A stretch of 64,000 nt of DNA from NCBI GenBank assembly GCA_017305715.1, contig JAFKKG010000024.1, positions 1 to 64,000 on the forward strand. Reading direction: 5' to 3'. The notes under the pieces were generated by a model. That model was given only the letters and a program-made list of their open reading frames with translations, did not search any database and had not been told where the DNA came from. Every line of letters starts with the position of its first letter. The first letter of the stretch is position 1. This DNA is from Hyphomicrobiales bacterium (GTDB lineage Bacteria; Pseudomonadota; Alphaproteobacteria; Rhizobiales; Xanthobacteraceae). Below, piece after piece: positions 1 through 8,375 of this stretch. The position numbers and the translations under genes were made by a program.

Positions 1-519
1 GGCAACTATCGCAACGCCTTGGGAATGGTCGCGGCGGACCCGATGCTCGATATCAACGACGTCATCGTCGGTCTCCGGCGCGACAATCTCAAATACGGCT
101 TCTACGTCAATGCCGAGCAGCAGATCATGAAGGATGTCGGCCTGTTCGCCCGCGCAAGCTGGAACGACGGCCGCAACGAGATCCTGTCGTTCACCGATGT
201 CGACCGCAGCGTGTCGGCGGGCCTGTCGATCAAGGGCAGCTATTGGGGCCGCCCGAGCGACACGGTCGGCATCGGCGGCGCGGTCAATGGCCTCTCATCC
301 GATCATCGCGACTTCCTGGCCGCCGGCGGCATCGGCCTGCTGATCGGCGACGGCCGGCTCAACTACCGCAACGAACGCATCTTCGAGACCTATTACGCGT
401 TCTCGATCGACAAGAACTTCACGTTGACGGCGGACTATCAGCTGATCGCCAACCCCGCCTACAATGCCGACCGCGGCCCGACCCACGTCTTCTCCGGCCG
501 TTTTCACGGCGAGTTCTGA
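1..519 (+). CDS. Carbohydrate-selective porin, OprB family (C-terminal part)
   Basis: The reading frame is open from the first base of the window, so this is the last 172 residues of a longer protein. The sequence alternates short beta strands with glycine- and aspartate-rich turns (GLRRDNLKYGFY, LFARASWNDGRNE, FSIDKNFTLTADYQ) and ends in the aromatic residue phenylalanine, as outer-membrane barrels do. The pattern FARASWNDGRNE followed by a long run of strands matches the end of OprB-type porins, which let sugars and other small solutes diffuse through the outer membrane. The start, signal peptide and most of the barrel lie outside the window, so substrate cannot be judged. It converges with the next gene, 25 bases away. 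Confidence 0.75.
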   Translation, partial: GNYRNALGMVAADPMLDINDVIVGLRRDNLKYGFYVNAEQQIMKDVGLFARASWNDGRNEILSFTDVDRSVSAGLSIKGSYWGRPSDTVGIGGAVNGLSSDHRDFLAAGGIGLLIGDGRLNYRNERIFETYYAFSIDKNFTLTADYQLIANPAYNADRGPTHVFSGRFHGEF

Positions 520-544
520 AGCGACAGCGTCAAGCATGGCAGCA

Positions 545-1852
545 TCACGCCGGCTTGGCGGCTGCCTCGTCCGTGATACGGGTGGCCAGCGCCTTGTCGA
601 TGCGCCTTCCGTCGAGATCGACGATTTCGAAGCGCCAGCCTTCCGCCTCCACCTGTTCGCCGACATTGGGTATCTTGCCGAATTGCTGCAGCAGGAAGCC
701 GGCCATGGTTTGATACTGCCGCGACGATGGCAGGCTGAGCTGCAGCAAACTCGCGAACTCGACGGCGGGCATCCAGCCCGAGATCAGGTACGAGCCGTCG
801 TCCCGCCTGACCGCTGCCGCTTCCGGCGGCCCCTCTTCGGTGTGGAAACCGCCGACGATCGATTCGAGAATGTCGGCGCTGGTCACGACGCCCTGGAAGG
901 CGCCGTATTCGTCATGCACCAGCCCCATATGCACCGCCGAGTCGCGCAGGATGGCGACGACGTCCCTGGCATCGAGGAATTCGGGAATGATCGGCGCCTC
1001 CCGAACCAGCTTGCGAATGTCGGGGGTTTGCCCCGACAGATAGCTGTCCAGCATGTCCTTGGCCTGGACGATGCCGAGCGCCGCATCGGCGTCGCGGTCG
1101 AACACCACGAAGCGGGAATGGTTGCTGCCGGCGAGCGCTGCGAAAATGACGTCGGGCGCATCCGCCAGATTGATCATGCTCACTTCCGGACGCGGCGTCA
1201 TGACGGCGCCGACCGGGAGATCGCCGAGGCGCATCACGCCCGCGATCATTTCCTTTTCGCCGGGCTCGAGCACGCCGGCATTCTCGGCTTCGACCACAAG
1301 GGTGCGGATTTCGTCTTCGCTGACCTTTTCCTCGGCCTCGCCGCGCTGGCCGAGCAGCCACAGCAGCCCCTTGCCCGAGCGATCGAGCAGCCACACGAGC
1401 GGTGACGAAATCTTCGACAGCAGCATCATCCAGGGCGCGACGCGAACCGCGACCGCTTCGGGATCACGCAAGGCGATCTGCTTCGGCACCAGTTCGCCGA
1501 TGATGAGCGAGGCATAGGTGATGACGCTGACCACGACGCCGACGCCGATCGCGTCAGACAGGCGCTGCGACAAGCCGGCTTCGACCAGCAAATTGGTCAA
1601 ACGCTGGCCCAGCGTGGCGCCGGAAAACGCGCCGGACAGCACGCCGATCAGCGTGATCCCAATCTGGACCGTTGACAGGAATTTGCCGGGATCCGACGCC
1701 AGCGCCAGCGCGCGCCGGGAACCCGTAACGTTCTTCTCGACGAGCGCCGCCAGCCGCGCCGGCCGTGACGAGACGATGGCAAGCTCGGACATCGCCAGCA
1801 GGCCATTGGTGACGATCAGGACCGTCACGATCCCGAGTTCCAGATAAAGCAT
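545..1852 (-). CDS. CNNM/CBS-domain membrane protein (hemolysin-like, CorC/TlyC group)
   Basis: A 435-residue protein. The first 135 residues hold hydrophobic membrane segments of the CNNM (DUF21) domain, including GIVTVLIVTNGLLAMSEL and the conserved IIGELVPKQIA stretch. A pair of CBS domains follows (about residues 190-330, with the family hallmark GAVMTPRPEV), then a C-terminal CorC/HlyC-type domain. Relatives are implicated in divalent-cation (Mg or Co) export; the hemolysin name is historical. The ATG at 1852 is preceded by GGGAGA at good spacing, so the longer upstream frame is not used. No partner gene is evident beside it. Confidence 0.9.
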   Translation of the reverse strand: MLYLELGIVTVLIVTNGLLAMSELAIVSSRPARLAALVEKNVTGSRRALALASDPGKFLSTVQIGITLIGVLSGAFSGATLGQRLTNLLVEAGLSQRLSDAIGVGVVVSVITYASLIIGELVPKQIALRDPEAVAVRVAPWMMLLSKISSPLVWLLDRSGKGLLWLLGQRGEAEEKVSEDEIRTLVVEAENAGVLEPGEKEMIAGVMRLGDLPVGAVMTPRPEVSMINLADAPDVIFAALAGSNHSRFVVFDRDADAALGIVQAKDMLDSYLSGQTPDIRKLVREAPIIPEFLDARDVVAILRDSAVHMGLVHDEYGAFQGVVTSADILESIVGGFHTEEGPPEAAAVRRDDGSYLISGWMPAVEFASLLQLSLPSSRQYQTMAGFLLQQFGKIPNVGEQVEAEGWRFEIVDLDGRRIDKALATRITDEAAAKPA

Positions 1853-1952
1853 TGTCTCCCTTTTTGGATGGTCATTCCAGAGAGAGGCTTTATCAGAGCA
1901 ACGATCCCGCGGCGAGTTCTTAGCTCGTCGTCGCAGCGACGGCAATGAAAGC

Positions 1953-3584
1953 TCACCCCGCCGGCTGGAACGAATCCGCCCTCGCCATCGCCCAGGCCTC
2001 GCGGAAGCGCGGATCGCTGGTGCCGTCGATCAGTTCGCCCGGGCGAAGCGACGGATAGAGTTTGGCGAAGGTCTGCACATCGGTCGTGGAGGTCCGCTGC
2101 GAGAAGTGAATCGGCCGCAATTCCTGCGGATGTTCGAGGCCCGCCGCAGCGATCAGTTCGGACAACGCATGCAAGGTGGCATGATGATAATTGTAGACGC
2201 GATCGACCTTGTGCGGCACCACCAGCGCCCGCGCCCGCGACGGATCCTGCGTGGTGACTCCGGTCGGGCAACGGTCGGTATGGCAGCTCAGCGACTGGAT
2301 GCAGCCCAGCGCGAACATGAAGCCGCGCGCCGAATTGCACCAATCCGCACCGATCGACATCGCGCGCGCCATGTCGAAGGCGGTCGCGATCTTGCCGGCG
2401 GCGCCGATCCGGATGCGGTCGCGCGCATTGATGCCGACCAGCGCGTTGTGGACGAAATTGACGCCCTCGCGCATCGGCATGCCCAGATGGTCCATGAATT
2501 CCAGCGGCGCGGCGCCGGTGCCGCCTTCATTGCCGTCGACCACGATGAAATCGGGATAGATCCCGCTCTGCAGCATCGCCTTGCAGATGGCGAGAAACTC
2601 CCATTTGTGGCCGATGCACAGCTTGAATCCGGCCGGCTTGCCCCCGGACAAGCGCCGCATCTCGCCGATGAAGGCCATCATTTCCAGCGGCGTCGAAAAC
2701 GCGCGGTGGCTGGCCGGCGAGATGCAGTCTTCGCCCATCGGCACGCCCCGGATCTTCGAAATCTCTTCCGAGACCTTGGCCGCCGGCAACACGCCGCCGT
2801 GCCCGGGCTTGGCACCCTGACTGACCTTGAGCTCGACCATCTTGATCTGGTCGTCGGACGCAATTTTCGCGAACAATTCGGGATTGAAGCTGCCGTCGCG
2901 GTTGCGGCAACCGAAATAGCCGGAGCCGATTTCCCAGATGATGTCGCCGCCGTTCTCGCGGTGATAGGGACTGACGCCCCCCTCGCCGGTGTCATGTGCG
3001 AAGCCGCCGCGCTTCGCGCCGGCGTTCAGCGCGCGCACCGCGTTCGGACTGAGCGCGCCGAAGCTCATCGCCGAGATATTGAACACCGAGGCGGAATACG
3101 GCCTGGTGCAGTCCGGACCGCCGATGGTGACGCGGTAGGGCTCACTGCTGTGCGCCTTCGGCGCCATCGAATGGTGCATCCATTCGTAGCCCTCCTTGTA
3201 GACGTCCTCCTGGGTTCCGAACGGCCGCTTGTCGAGCACCATCTTGGCGCGCTGATAGACCACGGCGCGGGTGTCGCGGGAGAACGGCATGCCGTCCTTC
3301 TCGCTCTCGAAGAAATACTGCCGCATCTCGGGGCGAATCTCTTCGAGCAGAAAGCGGATATGCGCGGAGATCGGGTAATTGCGCAGCACCGCGTGGCTCT
3401 CTTGCGTGAGGTCGCGAATGCCGAGAATGGTGAGCGCACCGAACAGCACGATCGGAATCAGCAGGACTTCCCACACCTTGGTGTTGTGGTCGAAGAGCGC
3501 GATGCCGACCAGCAGTGCCGTGACGACGGCGCAGATCGTCAGGATGATGTAGCGTGGCGAGAACGGAAGCAGCAGCGTCTCCAT
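1953..3584 (-). CDS. Membrane-anchored FMN-binding glutamate synthase-family protein
   Basis: A 543-residue protein with two N-terminal membrane segments (about residues 9-30 and 38-58) followed by a complete glutamate-synthase FMN barrel. Visible barrel features are SAMSFGALS, GGTGAAP and the cysteine cluster CIQSLSCHTDRCPTG (cysteines 428, 434 and 439), which in GltB ligates a 3Fe-4S cluster. It lacks the N-terminal glutamine amidotransferase domain of GltB, and no GltD-like NADPH subunit lies nearby. Such stand-alone proteins may use another electron donor or ammonium directly, or have a different substrate; this is not settled. The ATG at 3584 has GAGGGG upstream. An inner-membrane location is inferred. 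Confidence 0.88.
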   Translation of the reverse strand: METLLLPFSPRYIILTICAVVTALLVGIALFDHNTKVWEVLLIPIVLFGALTILGIRDLTQESHAVLRNYPISAHIRFLLEEIRPEMRQYFFESEKDGMPFSRDTRAVVYQRAKMVLDKRPFGTQEDVYKEGYEWMHHSMAPKAHSSEPYRVTIGGPDCTRPYSASVFNISAMSFGALSPNAVRALNAGAKRGGFAHDTGEGGVSPYHRENGGDIIWEIGSGYFGCRNRDGSFNPELFAKIASDDQIKMVELKVSQGAKPGHGGVLPAAKVSEEISKIRGVPMGEDCISPASHRAFSTPLEMMAFIGEMRRLSGGKPAGFKLCIGHKWEFLAICKAMLQSGIYPDFIVVDGNEGGTGAAPLEFMDHLGMPMREGVNFVHNALVGINARDRIRIGAAGKIATAFDMARAMSIGADWCNSARGFMFALGCIQSLSCHTDRCPTGVTTQDPSRARALVVPHKVDRVYNYHHATLHALSELIAAAGLEHPQELRPIHFSQRTSTTDVQTFAKLYPSLRPGELIDGTSDPRFREAWAMARADSFQPAG

Positions 3585-3783
3585 AGCACCCCTCAGCCGG
3601 ATTAGTCTTGTCCGCCAGCAGCTTAATCCAACCATTGGAGCCAGCGCCATACGATATACGGGGCAGCGATCACAGATGTGACAACGGGCGCCGAAAAATT
3701 CGATGGTGCCGACGGAAGACGACTCAAGTGATCAGCCAATGGGGCTGAGACGTTGCAGTGCAGCGAAACGGCGAATTTCCAGC

Positions 3784-4656
3784 TCAGTGGCTGTGCAGCC
3801 GCATCTCGCCGGGAATCTTGCCCTGTTGCAGGCTGTGCTCGGCCAGCCACGCGTCCGTCGTGGCGATGGCGCGGTCGATATGCTCAGCCGTGCGCGAGAA
3901 ATCATAGGGTGATCCCACCAGCGGGCATAATGGCGGCACCACGAAATACTCGATATCGGGCGACAGGCCCTCCAGCTCGATGACCAATTGGCGCGCGATC
4001 AGCAGCGTCAGCGCATGCAGCGCATTGGCGACCGCGCCGACCGGCGGCGCCTGCGCGGCGCAGGCGTGCCCGGTCGGCAGGATGATCAGCCGCCTGGCGC
4101 CCTTCTGGACCGCGACCTGGATCGGCGTGTTGCTGGAGATCGCGCCATCGGCGAGGTGGTAATTCTTGTAGGGGATCGGTGCGAAAGCGCCGGGGATCGC
4201 GGTCGAGGCGACGATCGCCTCCGAGGTCGAGCCCTCCGACAATACGACGGCATCGCCGGTGATGATATCGGTCGTGACGATATGCACCGGCACCCTGGCA
4301 TCCTGCAGATTGCGGTAGGGGATGTGGTCGTCGATCAGCTTGCGGATGCCGTCATGGGGGATCAGGAAATCGCGGCGCCACAGAAAACCCAGCACCGTGC
4401 GCCAGTTCATCGGAAACACGTCCTGCCGCGTCAGCCCGCGCCAGATATCGCCGAGCCGCTCGACGCCACGGAGGGTGGGATCGCCGGCGTAGAAAGCGCC
4501 GTTGAGCGCGCCGACGCTGGAGCCGACCACCATATCCGCTGAGATTCCGTGGGCGGCGAGCGAATGCAGCATGCCGACCTGAATGGCGCCAAAGCTGCCG
4601 CCACCGGCGAACACAAAGGCGGTTTTCGTTTGCCCGATCTGATCGACTACCGCCAA
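3784..4656 (-). CDS. Patatin-like phospholipase
   Basis: A 290-residue protein with the full patatin catalytic set: the oxyanion motif GGGSFG (residues 18-23), the nucleophile motif GSSVG (Ser47) and the catalytic Asp in LADGA (Asp170), giving a Ser-Asp dyad. Patatins hydrolyse acyl esters of phospholipids or other lipids. There is no signal peptide, so it is likely cytoplasmic or membrane-associated. The start is TTG at 4656, chosen because AGGGAG lies 6 bases upstream and no better ATG precedes the first motif. Downstream (3600-3783) nothing else is recognisable. Confidence 0.88.
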   Translation of the reverse strand: MAVVDQIGQTKTAFVFAGGGSFGAIQVGMLHSLAAHGISADMVVGSSVGALNGAFYAGDPTLRGVERLGDIWRGLTRQDVFPMNWRTVLGFLWRRDFLIPHDGIRKLIDDHIPYRNLQDARVPVHIVTTDIITGDAVVLSEGSTSEAIVASTAIPGAFAPIPYKNYHLADGAISSNTPIQVAVQKGARRLIILPTGHACAAQAPPVGAVANALHALTLLIARQLVIELEGLSPDIEYFVVPPLCPLVGSPYDFSRTAEHIDRAIATTDAWLAEHSLQQGKIPGEMRLHSH

Positions 4657-4746
4657 TACGCGCTCCCTGATCGCCGCGTCGGCAACTGGCCGCGCGACGT
4701 TCGGAGAGTTATAGCAGCGGGGGAATGGGGTGGGCTACTGACAGAG

Positions 4747-4830
4747 CCGTCATTCCGGGACATCGCACAGCGATGGACCCGGAATCTCGAGATTCCGGGT
4801 TCGATGCTTCGCATCGCCCCGGAGTGGCGT
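4747..4830. repeat. Dispersed intergenic palindromic repeat, family A
   Basis: Outer arms CGTCATTCCGGG and CCCCGGAGTGGCG enclose a perfect inner palindrome CCGGAATCTCGAGATTCCGG and a small hairpin around GATGCTTCGCATC. It fills the gap between fpr and the patatin gene. This architecture resembles a common non-coding repeat of Bradyrhizobium-type genomes; copy number elsewhere cannot be seen here. Confidence 0.7.
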
Positions 4831-4838
4831 CAGAGAAC

Positions 4839-5612
4839 TTACCGTTCCACGAACGCCTTTTCGATCACGAAGTGACCGGGCTCGCTGTGGCTGCCTTCGA
4901 GGAAACCGCAGGTTTCGAACAGCTGGCGCAATTCTTCCAGCATGCCCGGGCTGCCGCACATCATGATGCGGTCGGTCTCGATATCGAGCGGGCCCTGATG
5001 GATGTCGTTGAACAGCTGGTTCGAGGTGATCAGGTCGGTGATGCGGCCGCGGTTGCGGAACGGCTCGCGCGTCACGGTCGGATAATAGACCAGCTTCTCG
5101 GACAATAGAGGCCCGAACAATTCGTCGTCGCGGAGCTTGGCGACCAGCTCCTCGCCATAGGCGAGTTCGGAGACCTGCCGGCAACCGTGCACCAGCACGA
5201 TGCTCTCGTAGCGTTCATAGACGTCGGGGTCCTTGATCAGGCTCGCGAACGGCGCAAGCCCGGTGCCGGTCGACAGCAGCAGCAGGCGCTTGCCTTCGAT
5301 CAGATTGCCGGTGATCAGCGTGCCCGTCGCCTTGCGGCCGACCAGGATGGTGTCGCCTTCGCGGATCTTCTGCAGCTTCGAGGTCAGCGGCCCGTCCGCG
5401 ACCTTGATCGAGAAGAACTCGAGCTCTTCCTCGTGATTGGCGCTCGCCATGCTGTAGGCGCGCAGCAGCGGCCGGCCCTCGACCTCGAGGCCGATCATCG
5501 CAAACTGCCCATTCTGGAAACGGAAGCCGGAATCACGGGTGGCGGTGAAGCTGAAAAGCGTATCGGTCCAATGACGGACAGAAAGAACTTTCTCTCTATA
5601 GAACGCGCTCAT
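4839..5612 (-). CDS. fpr: Ferredoxin/flavodoxin-NADP(+) reductase
   Basis: A 257-residue protein, the usual length for bacterial Fpr. The FAD-binding motif RAYS is at residues 51-54 and the NADP-binding motif STGTGLAPF at about 114-122. The C-terminus FVIEKAFVER has the short extension past the aromatic residue typical of proteobacterial Fpr enzymes. It moves electrons between NADPH and ferredoxin or flavodoxin in the cytoplasm and often serves oxidative-stress or iron-sulfur metabolism. It is monocistronic, with a family A repeat immediately downstream and a 317-bp divergent spacer upstream. Confidence 0.93.
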   Translation of the reverse strand: MSAFYREKVLSVRHWTDTLFSFTATRDSGFRFQNGQFAMIGLEVEGRPLLRAYSMASANHEEELEFFSIKVADGPLTSKLQKIREGDTILVGRKATGTLITGNLIEGKRLLLLSTGTGLAPFASLIKDPDVYERYESIVLVHGCRQVSELAYGEELVAKLRDDELFGPLLSEKLVYYPTVTREPFRNRGRITDLITSNQLFNDIHQGPLDIETDRIMMCGSPGMLEELRQLFETCGFLEGSHSEPGHFVIEKAFVER

Positions 5613-5929
5613 GTGTTTTCGTTTTTCCTGACGTCTTGGTGTAGAACAATTCAGTTTCCAGCCGGTCTCTTGCCGGCTTTTCGGGCCGCGAAGTGAAGAA
5701 AACCCCCGAAATCATTGGCGATTTGACGTTTCAATTGCGCCAATGACAGAGATAGTCAAGATCGGTTGCCGCACAATTGAGAACTCGGAATGGCAGTCGG
5801 TTTATTTTGCCGGAAGGTTCGAATCGTCGTCGTTAACGGAACATCGCGCACGCAATTAACTTGCTGGAATCGGCACCGATCCAGCAATAAATTGCTACGC
5901 CAGACTTAGAACGCGTCAAAAGAGACCGC
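5613..5929. promoter_or_regulatory. Divergent promoter region between fpr and the ATP-grasp gene
   Basis: This 317-bp non-coding stretch is AT-richer than its flanks and must hold the promoters of both divergent genes. Two dyads are visible. One is AGCCGG-N7-CCGGCT followed by a short T run (5660-5681). The other is an exact inverted repeat, CATTGGCG (5713-5720) and CGCCAATG (5738-5745). No convincing -35/-10 pair can be assigned by eye. Confidence 0.5.
5713..5745. promoter_or_regulatory. Perfect inverted repeat, possible operator
   Basis: Arms CATTGGCG and CGCCAATG are exact reverse complements of 8 bases separated by 17 bases, roughly 2.5 helical turns centre to centre. This spacing would suit a dimeric repressor or activator. 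It lies 185 bp upstream of the ATP-grasp gene and 101 bp upstream of fpr. Function is inferred from symmetry alone. Confidence 0.4.
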
Positions 5930-6925
5930 ATGCGAAGCGCGAAGGAATTTCGACAGGGAAAGCCGGGCTCTTATCCGGACCAGTCGATCTATGCCGAATT
6001 TGCCTGCGCCGAATTCGCTCTCGCGTTTCGCGACCTCGATAACGGCTCGGGGCTGGTCTTCAGCGTCGCCTCAAAGGCCAAGGCCCTGCATTTCGGTGCG
6101 GGGCGCTGCGCATGGTATCCGCAGAACAGCGCCACCGCCGCGACGCTGGCTTCCGACAAGTATTTCACCGCGAAGATACTTGCCGAGGCCGGCGTCTCGA
6201 CCATCAGCGGCGAATATTTCTTCCTGCATGAACGCTATCGCGCGCACCGCCCGGTGGGGCATGAGCGCGACGACGCGATGAAATATTTTCGCCGGCTCGG
6301 CGCATCGGCTTTCGTCAAGCCGCTGACGGGATCGCGCGGCGATTTCGCGCAAGCTGTCCACGATGAAGTCGCGCTTATGCGTTATCTCGACGAGGTCGCA
6401 AAATATTACGACGCGGTGTTGCTGCAACCGATCGTCGAGGGCGTCGAGTACCGGATTTTCCTGCTCGATGGTGACACCCTATATTGCGCACGCAAACATC
6501 CGCCGTTCGTACGCGGCGATGGCGTGCGCAGTTTGCGCGAATTGCTCACCGAACATAACGACGCGCTGCGCGCGCGGGGTCTTTCGCCGGTTTCGCCTGC
6601 GGATCAGGATCCCGCGCTCGACGCCGTGCTGGCGAAAGGCGAACGCCGCAACATTCCCGGACGGATGAATCTCAGCGCGGGTGGAACGATGGTGCTGGGG
6701 GCGCCTCCATCCGAAGCGGCGATTGCGCTGGCAAAGGCTGCGACAGGCGCACTCGGGCTCCGTGTCGCAGCCGTCGACCTGTTCGTGGGCGTCCGCGACC
6801 CCGACGCGGCAACGGTGATCGAGGTCAATTCCAATCCCTCGATCCGGCTGCTGGAGAACTCCGACCGCGATGACCTGATTCTCAAGATCTGGCATCACAC
6901 CTTTTCCACCATGGGCTTGCTCTAG
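5930..6925 (+). CDS. ATP-grasp ligase resembling the ATP-grasp domain of cyanophycin synthetase
   Basis: A 331-residue protein. ATP-grasp features are Lys130 in FVKPLTGSRG, the hinge QPIVEG (168-171) and the metal-binding end VAAVDLF...VIEVNSNPS (about 279-303). Between them are VEYRIFLLDGD, the stretch VRGDGVRSLRELL and the segment GRMNLSAGGT, which closely resemble the peptide-ligase domain of cyanophycin synthetase (CphA). It lacks CphA's N-terminal domain and its fused Mur-ligase domain. It probably joins an amino acid to a carboxylate with ATP in the cytoplasm; the substrate is unknown. The next gene, a Mur-type ligase, starts on its stop codon, so the two are likely translated together as a split two-ligase enzyme. 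A general glutathione-synthase-like ligase is the alternative. Confidence 0.8.
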   Translation: MRSAKEFRQGKPGSYPDQSIYAEFACAEFALAFRDLDNGSGLVFSVASKAKALHFGAGRCAWYPQNSATAATLASDKYFTAKILAEAGVSTISGEYFFLHERYRAHRPVGHERDDAMKYFRRLGASAFVKPLTGSRGDFAQAVHDEVALMRYLDEVAKYYDAVLLQPIVEGVEYRIFLLDGDTLYCARKHPPFVRGDGVRSLRELLTEHNDALRARGLSPVSPADQDPALDAVLAKGERRNIPGRMNLSAGGTMVLGAPPSEAAIALAKAATGALGLRVAAVDLFVGVRDPDAATVIEVNSNPSIRLLENSDRDDLILKIWHHTFSTMGLL

Positions 6926-8241
6926 TGTTCGACCTGCCCAAATACGGCGACGGCGTTTGCCTGGCGCGGCTGGCCGAACTGCTCGATGTGCTCGGGATCG
7001 ATCGCACGCAGCTCGAACGCCATTCGGTCGTCGTGACCGGCTCGAACGGCAAGGGCAGCACGGCGGCGATGTGCGCCTCGATCGGCCGTGCCCGGGGCCT
7101 GCGGACCGGCCTGTTCACCTCGCCTCACCTCCTGCGCTTCAACGAGCGGATCCGGATCGATGGTGCCGAGATCGGCGACGATGATCTTGCACGGCTGCAA
7201 CAAAAGATCGCGGCCGCGATCGGCGAGATTTCACGGCGTCGGGGCGAGCAGTTCGGCGCCTTTGAAGCGCTGTTTGCGCTGGCCTGTCTCCACTTCGAAG
7301 AGCGGGGCTGCCAATTCATCGTGTTCGAGGCCGGCATCGGCGGGCGCTACGACCCGGTCCGCCTCGTCGGCGCGCGCGAAACCTGCGTCACCTCGGTCGA
7401 TTACGAGCATGTCGAACTGCTCGGCAACAGCCTCGAACTGATCGTCTCCGACAAGAGCGACGCCTGCGCCAGCGGCGGCACCATCCTCTATGGCGAAAAT
7501 TGCCGAGGCCTGCGACGGCATCTGACCGAGTACAACCGCTCTCGCGGCATCGCGTCCCTGTTCATCCGCGACGAGATCGGTATCGGCGACGAGCTTGCTT
7601 CGGCATCAGGCCAGCGGTTCGATTACACGTTCGGCACGCACGATTACCGCGGCCTCGAAACGCGCCTGCTCGGCGCCGTCCAGTTCAACAACGCCGCGAT
7701 CGCGGCCACGCTGTTCCTGCTCTGGCGGCAGCGCGCCGAGCCCGGCGAGGCGCCGGGCCGGATCGAGGCTGCGATACGATCCGGCCTGCGCGAGGCGCAA
7801 TGGCCGGGCCGTCTCGAAGTCATCGCGCAGGAACCGCTGACCGTGATCGATGTCGGCCATACCCCGGACGGCATCCGGCAATCGCTGGCGAGCCTGAAGG
7901 CGATCCATGGCGACGACGACTGGATCCTCGTCACCGGCGCATCGGGCGACAAGAAGGCCGGCGAGATCGTAGGCGCGCTGGCGCCATCCTTTGACACCAT
8001 CATCGCGACGGCGGCGCATCACAAGGGAGCGGACGCGAAAAGCATCGCCGACGCTGCGCGGCTCGCCAATCCGGGTGCGGAAGTTCGGGTCGCCGAAACG
8101 ATCGAGGACGCGGTGCTTCTTTCCCGCGAGCTGGCCGCCTCACGCCACCGGCGGCTCTACGTGGCGGGCGGCCTGTTCCTGGCGATCGAATACGCCACGG
8201 CCGCGCGAGGCAGCCGCGCGCAGGATTTGCGGTTTTTTTAA
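6925..8241 (+). CDS. FolC-like Mur ligase family protein
   Basis: A 438-residue protein starting at GTG, which overlaps the TAG of the upstream ATP-grasp gene by one base. The P-loop GSNGKGS (39-45), SPHLLRFNERIRIDG (66-80) and the ligase C-terminal domain (VIDVGHTPDGIRQSL near 310) are those of folylpolyglutamate/dihydrofolate synthases rather than MurC/E or CphA. Such enzymes add an amino acid, classically gamma-linked glutamate, by way of an acyl phosphate. The pairing with a CphA-like ATP-grasp protein suggests a dedicated peptide or amide product rather than housekeeping folate metabolism. A true housekeeping FolC cannot be excluded, since accD, with which folC often sits, is absent here. 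It is followed by a family B repeat. Confidence 0.82.
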   Translation: MFDLPKYGDGVCLARLAELLDVLGIDRTQLERHSVVVTGSNGKGSTAAMCASIGRARGLRTGLFTSPHLLRFNERIRIDGAEIGDDDLARLQQKIAAAIGEISRRRGEQFGAFEALFALACLHFEERGCQFIVFEAGIGGRYDPVRLVGARETCVTSVDYEHVELLGNSLELIVSDKSDACASGGTILYGENCRGLRRHLTEYNRSRGIASLFIRDEIGIGDELASASGQRFDYTFGTHDYRGLETRLLGAVQFNNAAIAATLFLLWRQRAEPGEAPGRIEAAIRSGLREAQWPGRLEVIAQEPLTVIDVGHTPDGIRQSLASLKAIHGDDDWILVTGASGDKKAGEIVGALAPSFDTIIATAAHHKGADAKSIADAARLANPGAEVRVAETIEDAVLLSRELAASRHRRLYVAGGLFLAIEYATAARGSRAQDLRFF

Positions 8242-8261
8242 CGAAGCGCCTCGGTGTTACC

Positions 8262-8363
8262 CCTCATCCTGAGGAGCGGCCTCTTGGCCGCGTCTCGAAG
8301 GATGCAGGCCCGTCCGTGGCCTCATGGTTCGAGACGGCGCAAGAGCGCCTCCTCACCATGAGG
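8262..8363. repeat. Dispersed intergenic palindromic repeat, family B (copy 1)
   Basis: Outer arms CCTCATCCTGAGGAG and CTCCTCACCATGAGG flank an imperfect long dyad whose middle arms contain GCGTCTCGAAGGATG and CATGGTTCGAGACGGC. A second copy of the same plan is at 30736-30833. It lies between convergent genes and could act as a bidirectional transcript end. Confidence 0.7.
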
Positions 8364-8375
8364 CGCGAGAGCGTA

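Noticed and set aside
2106-3605. 499-codon plus-strand frame over the glutamate-synthase-like gene
   Set aside because: Opposite-strand shadow; low-complexity Arg/Ala/Asp composition and no motif.
5660-5681. AGCCGG/CCGGCT hairpin with short T run as a terminator
   Set aside because: It looks like a plus-strand terminator, but no plus-strand gene ends here; it lies in the upstream region of both flanking genes, so it was kept only as part of the promoter gap.
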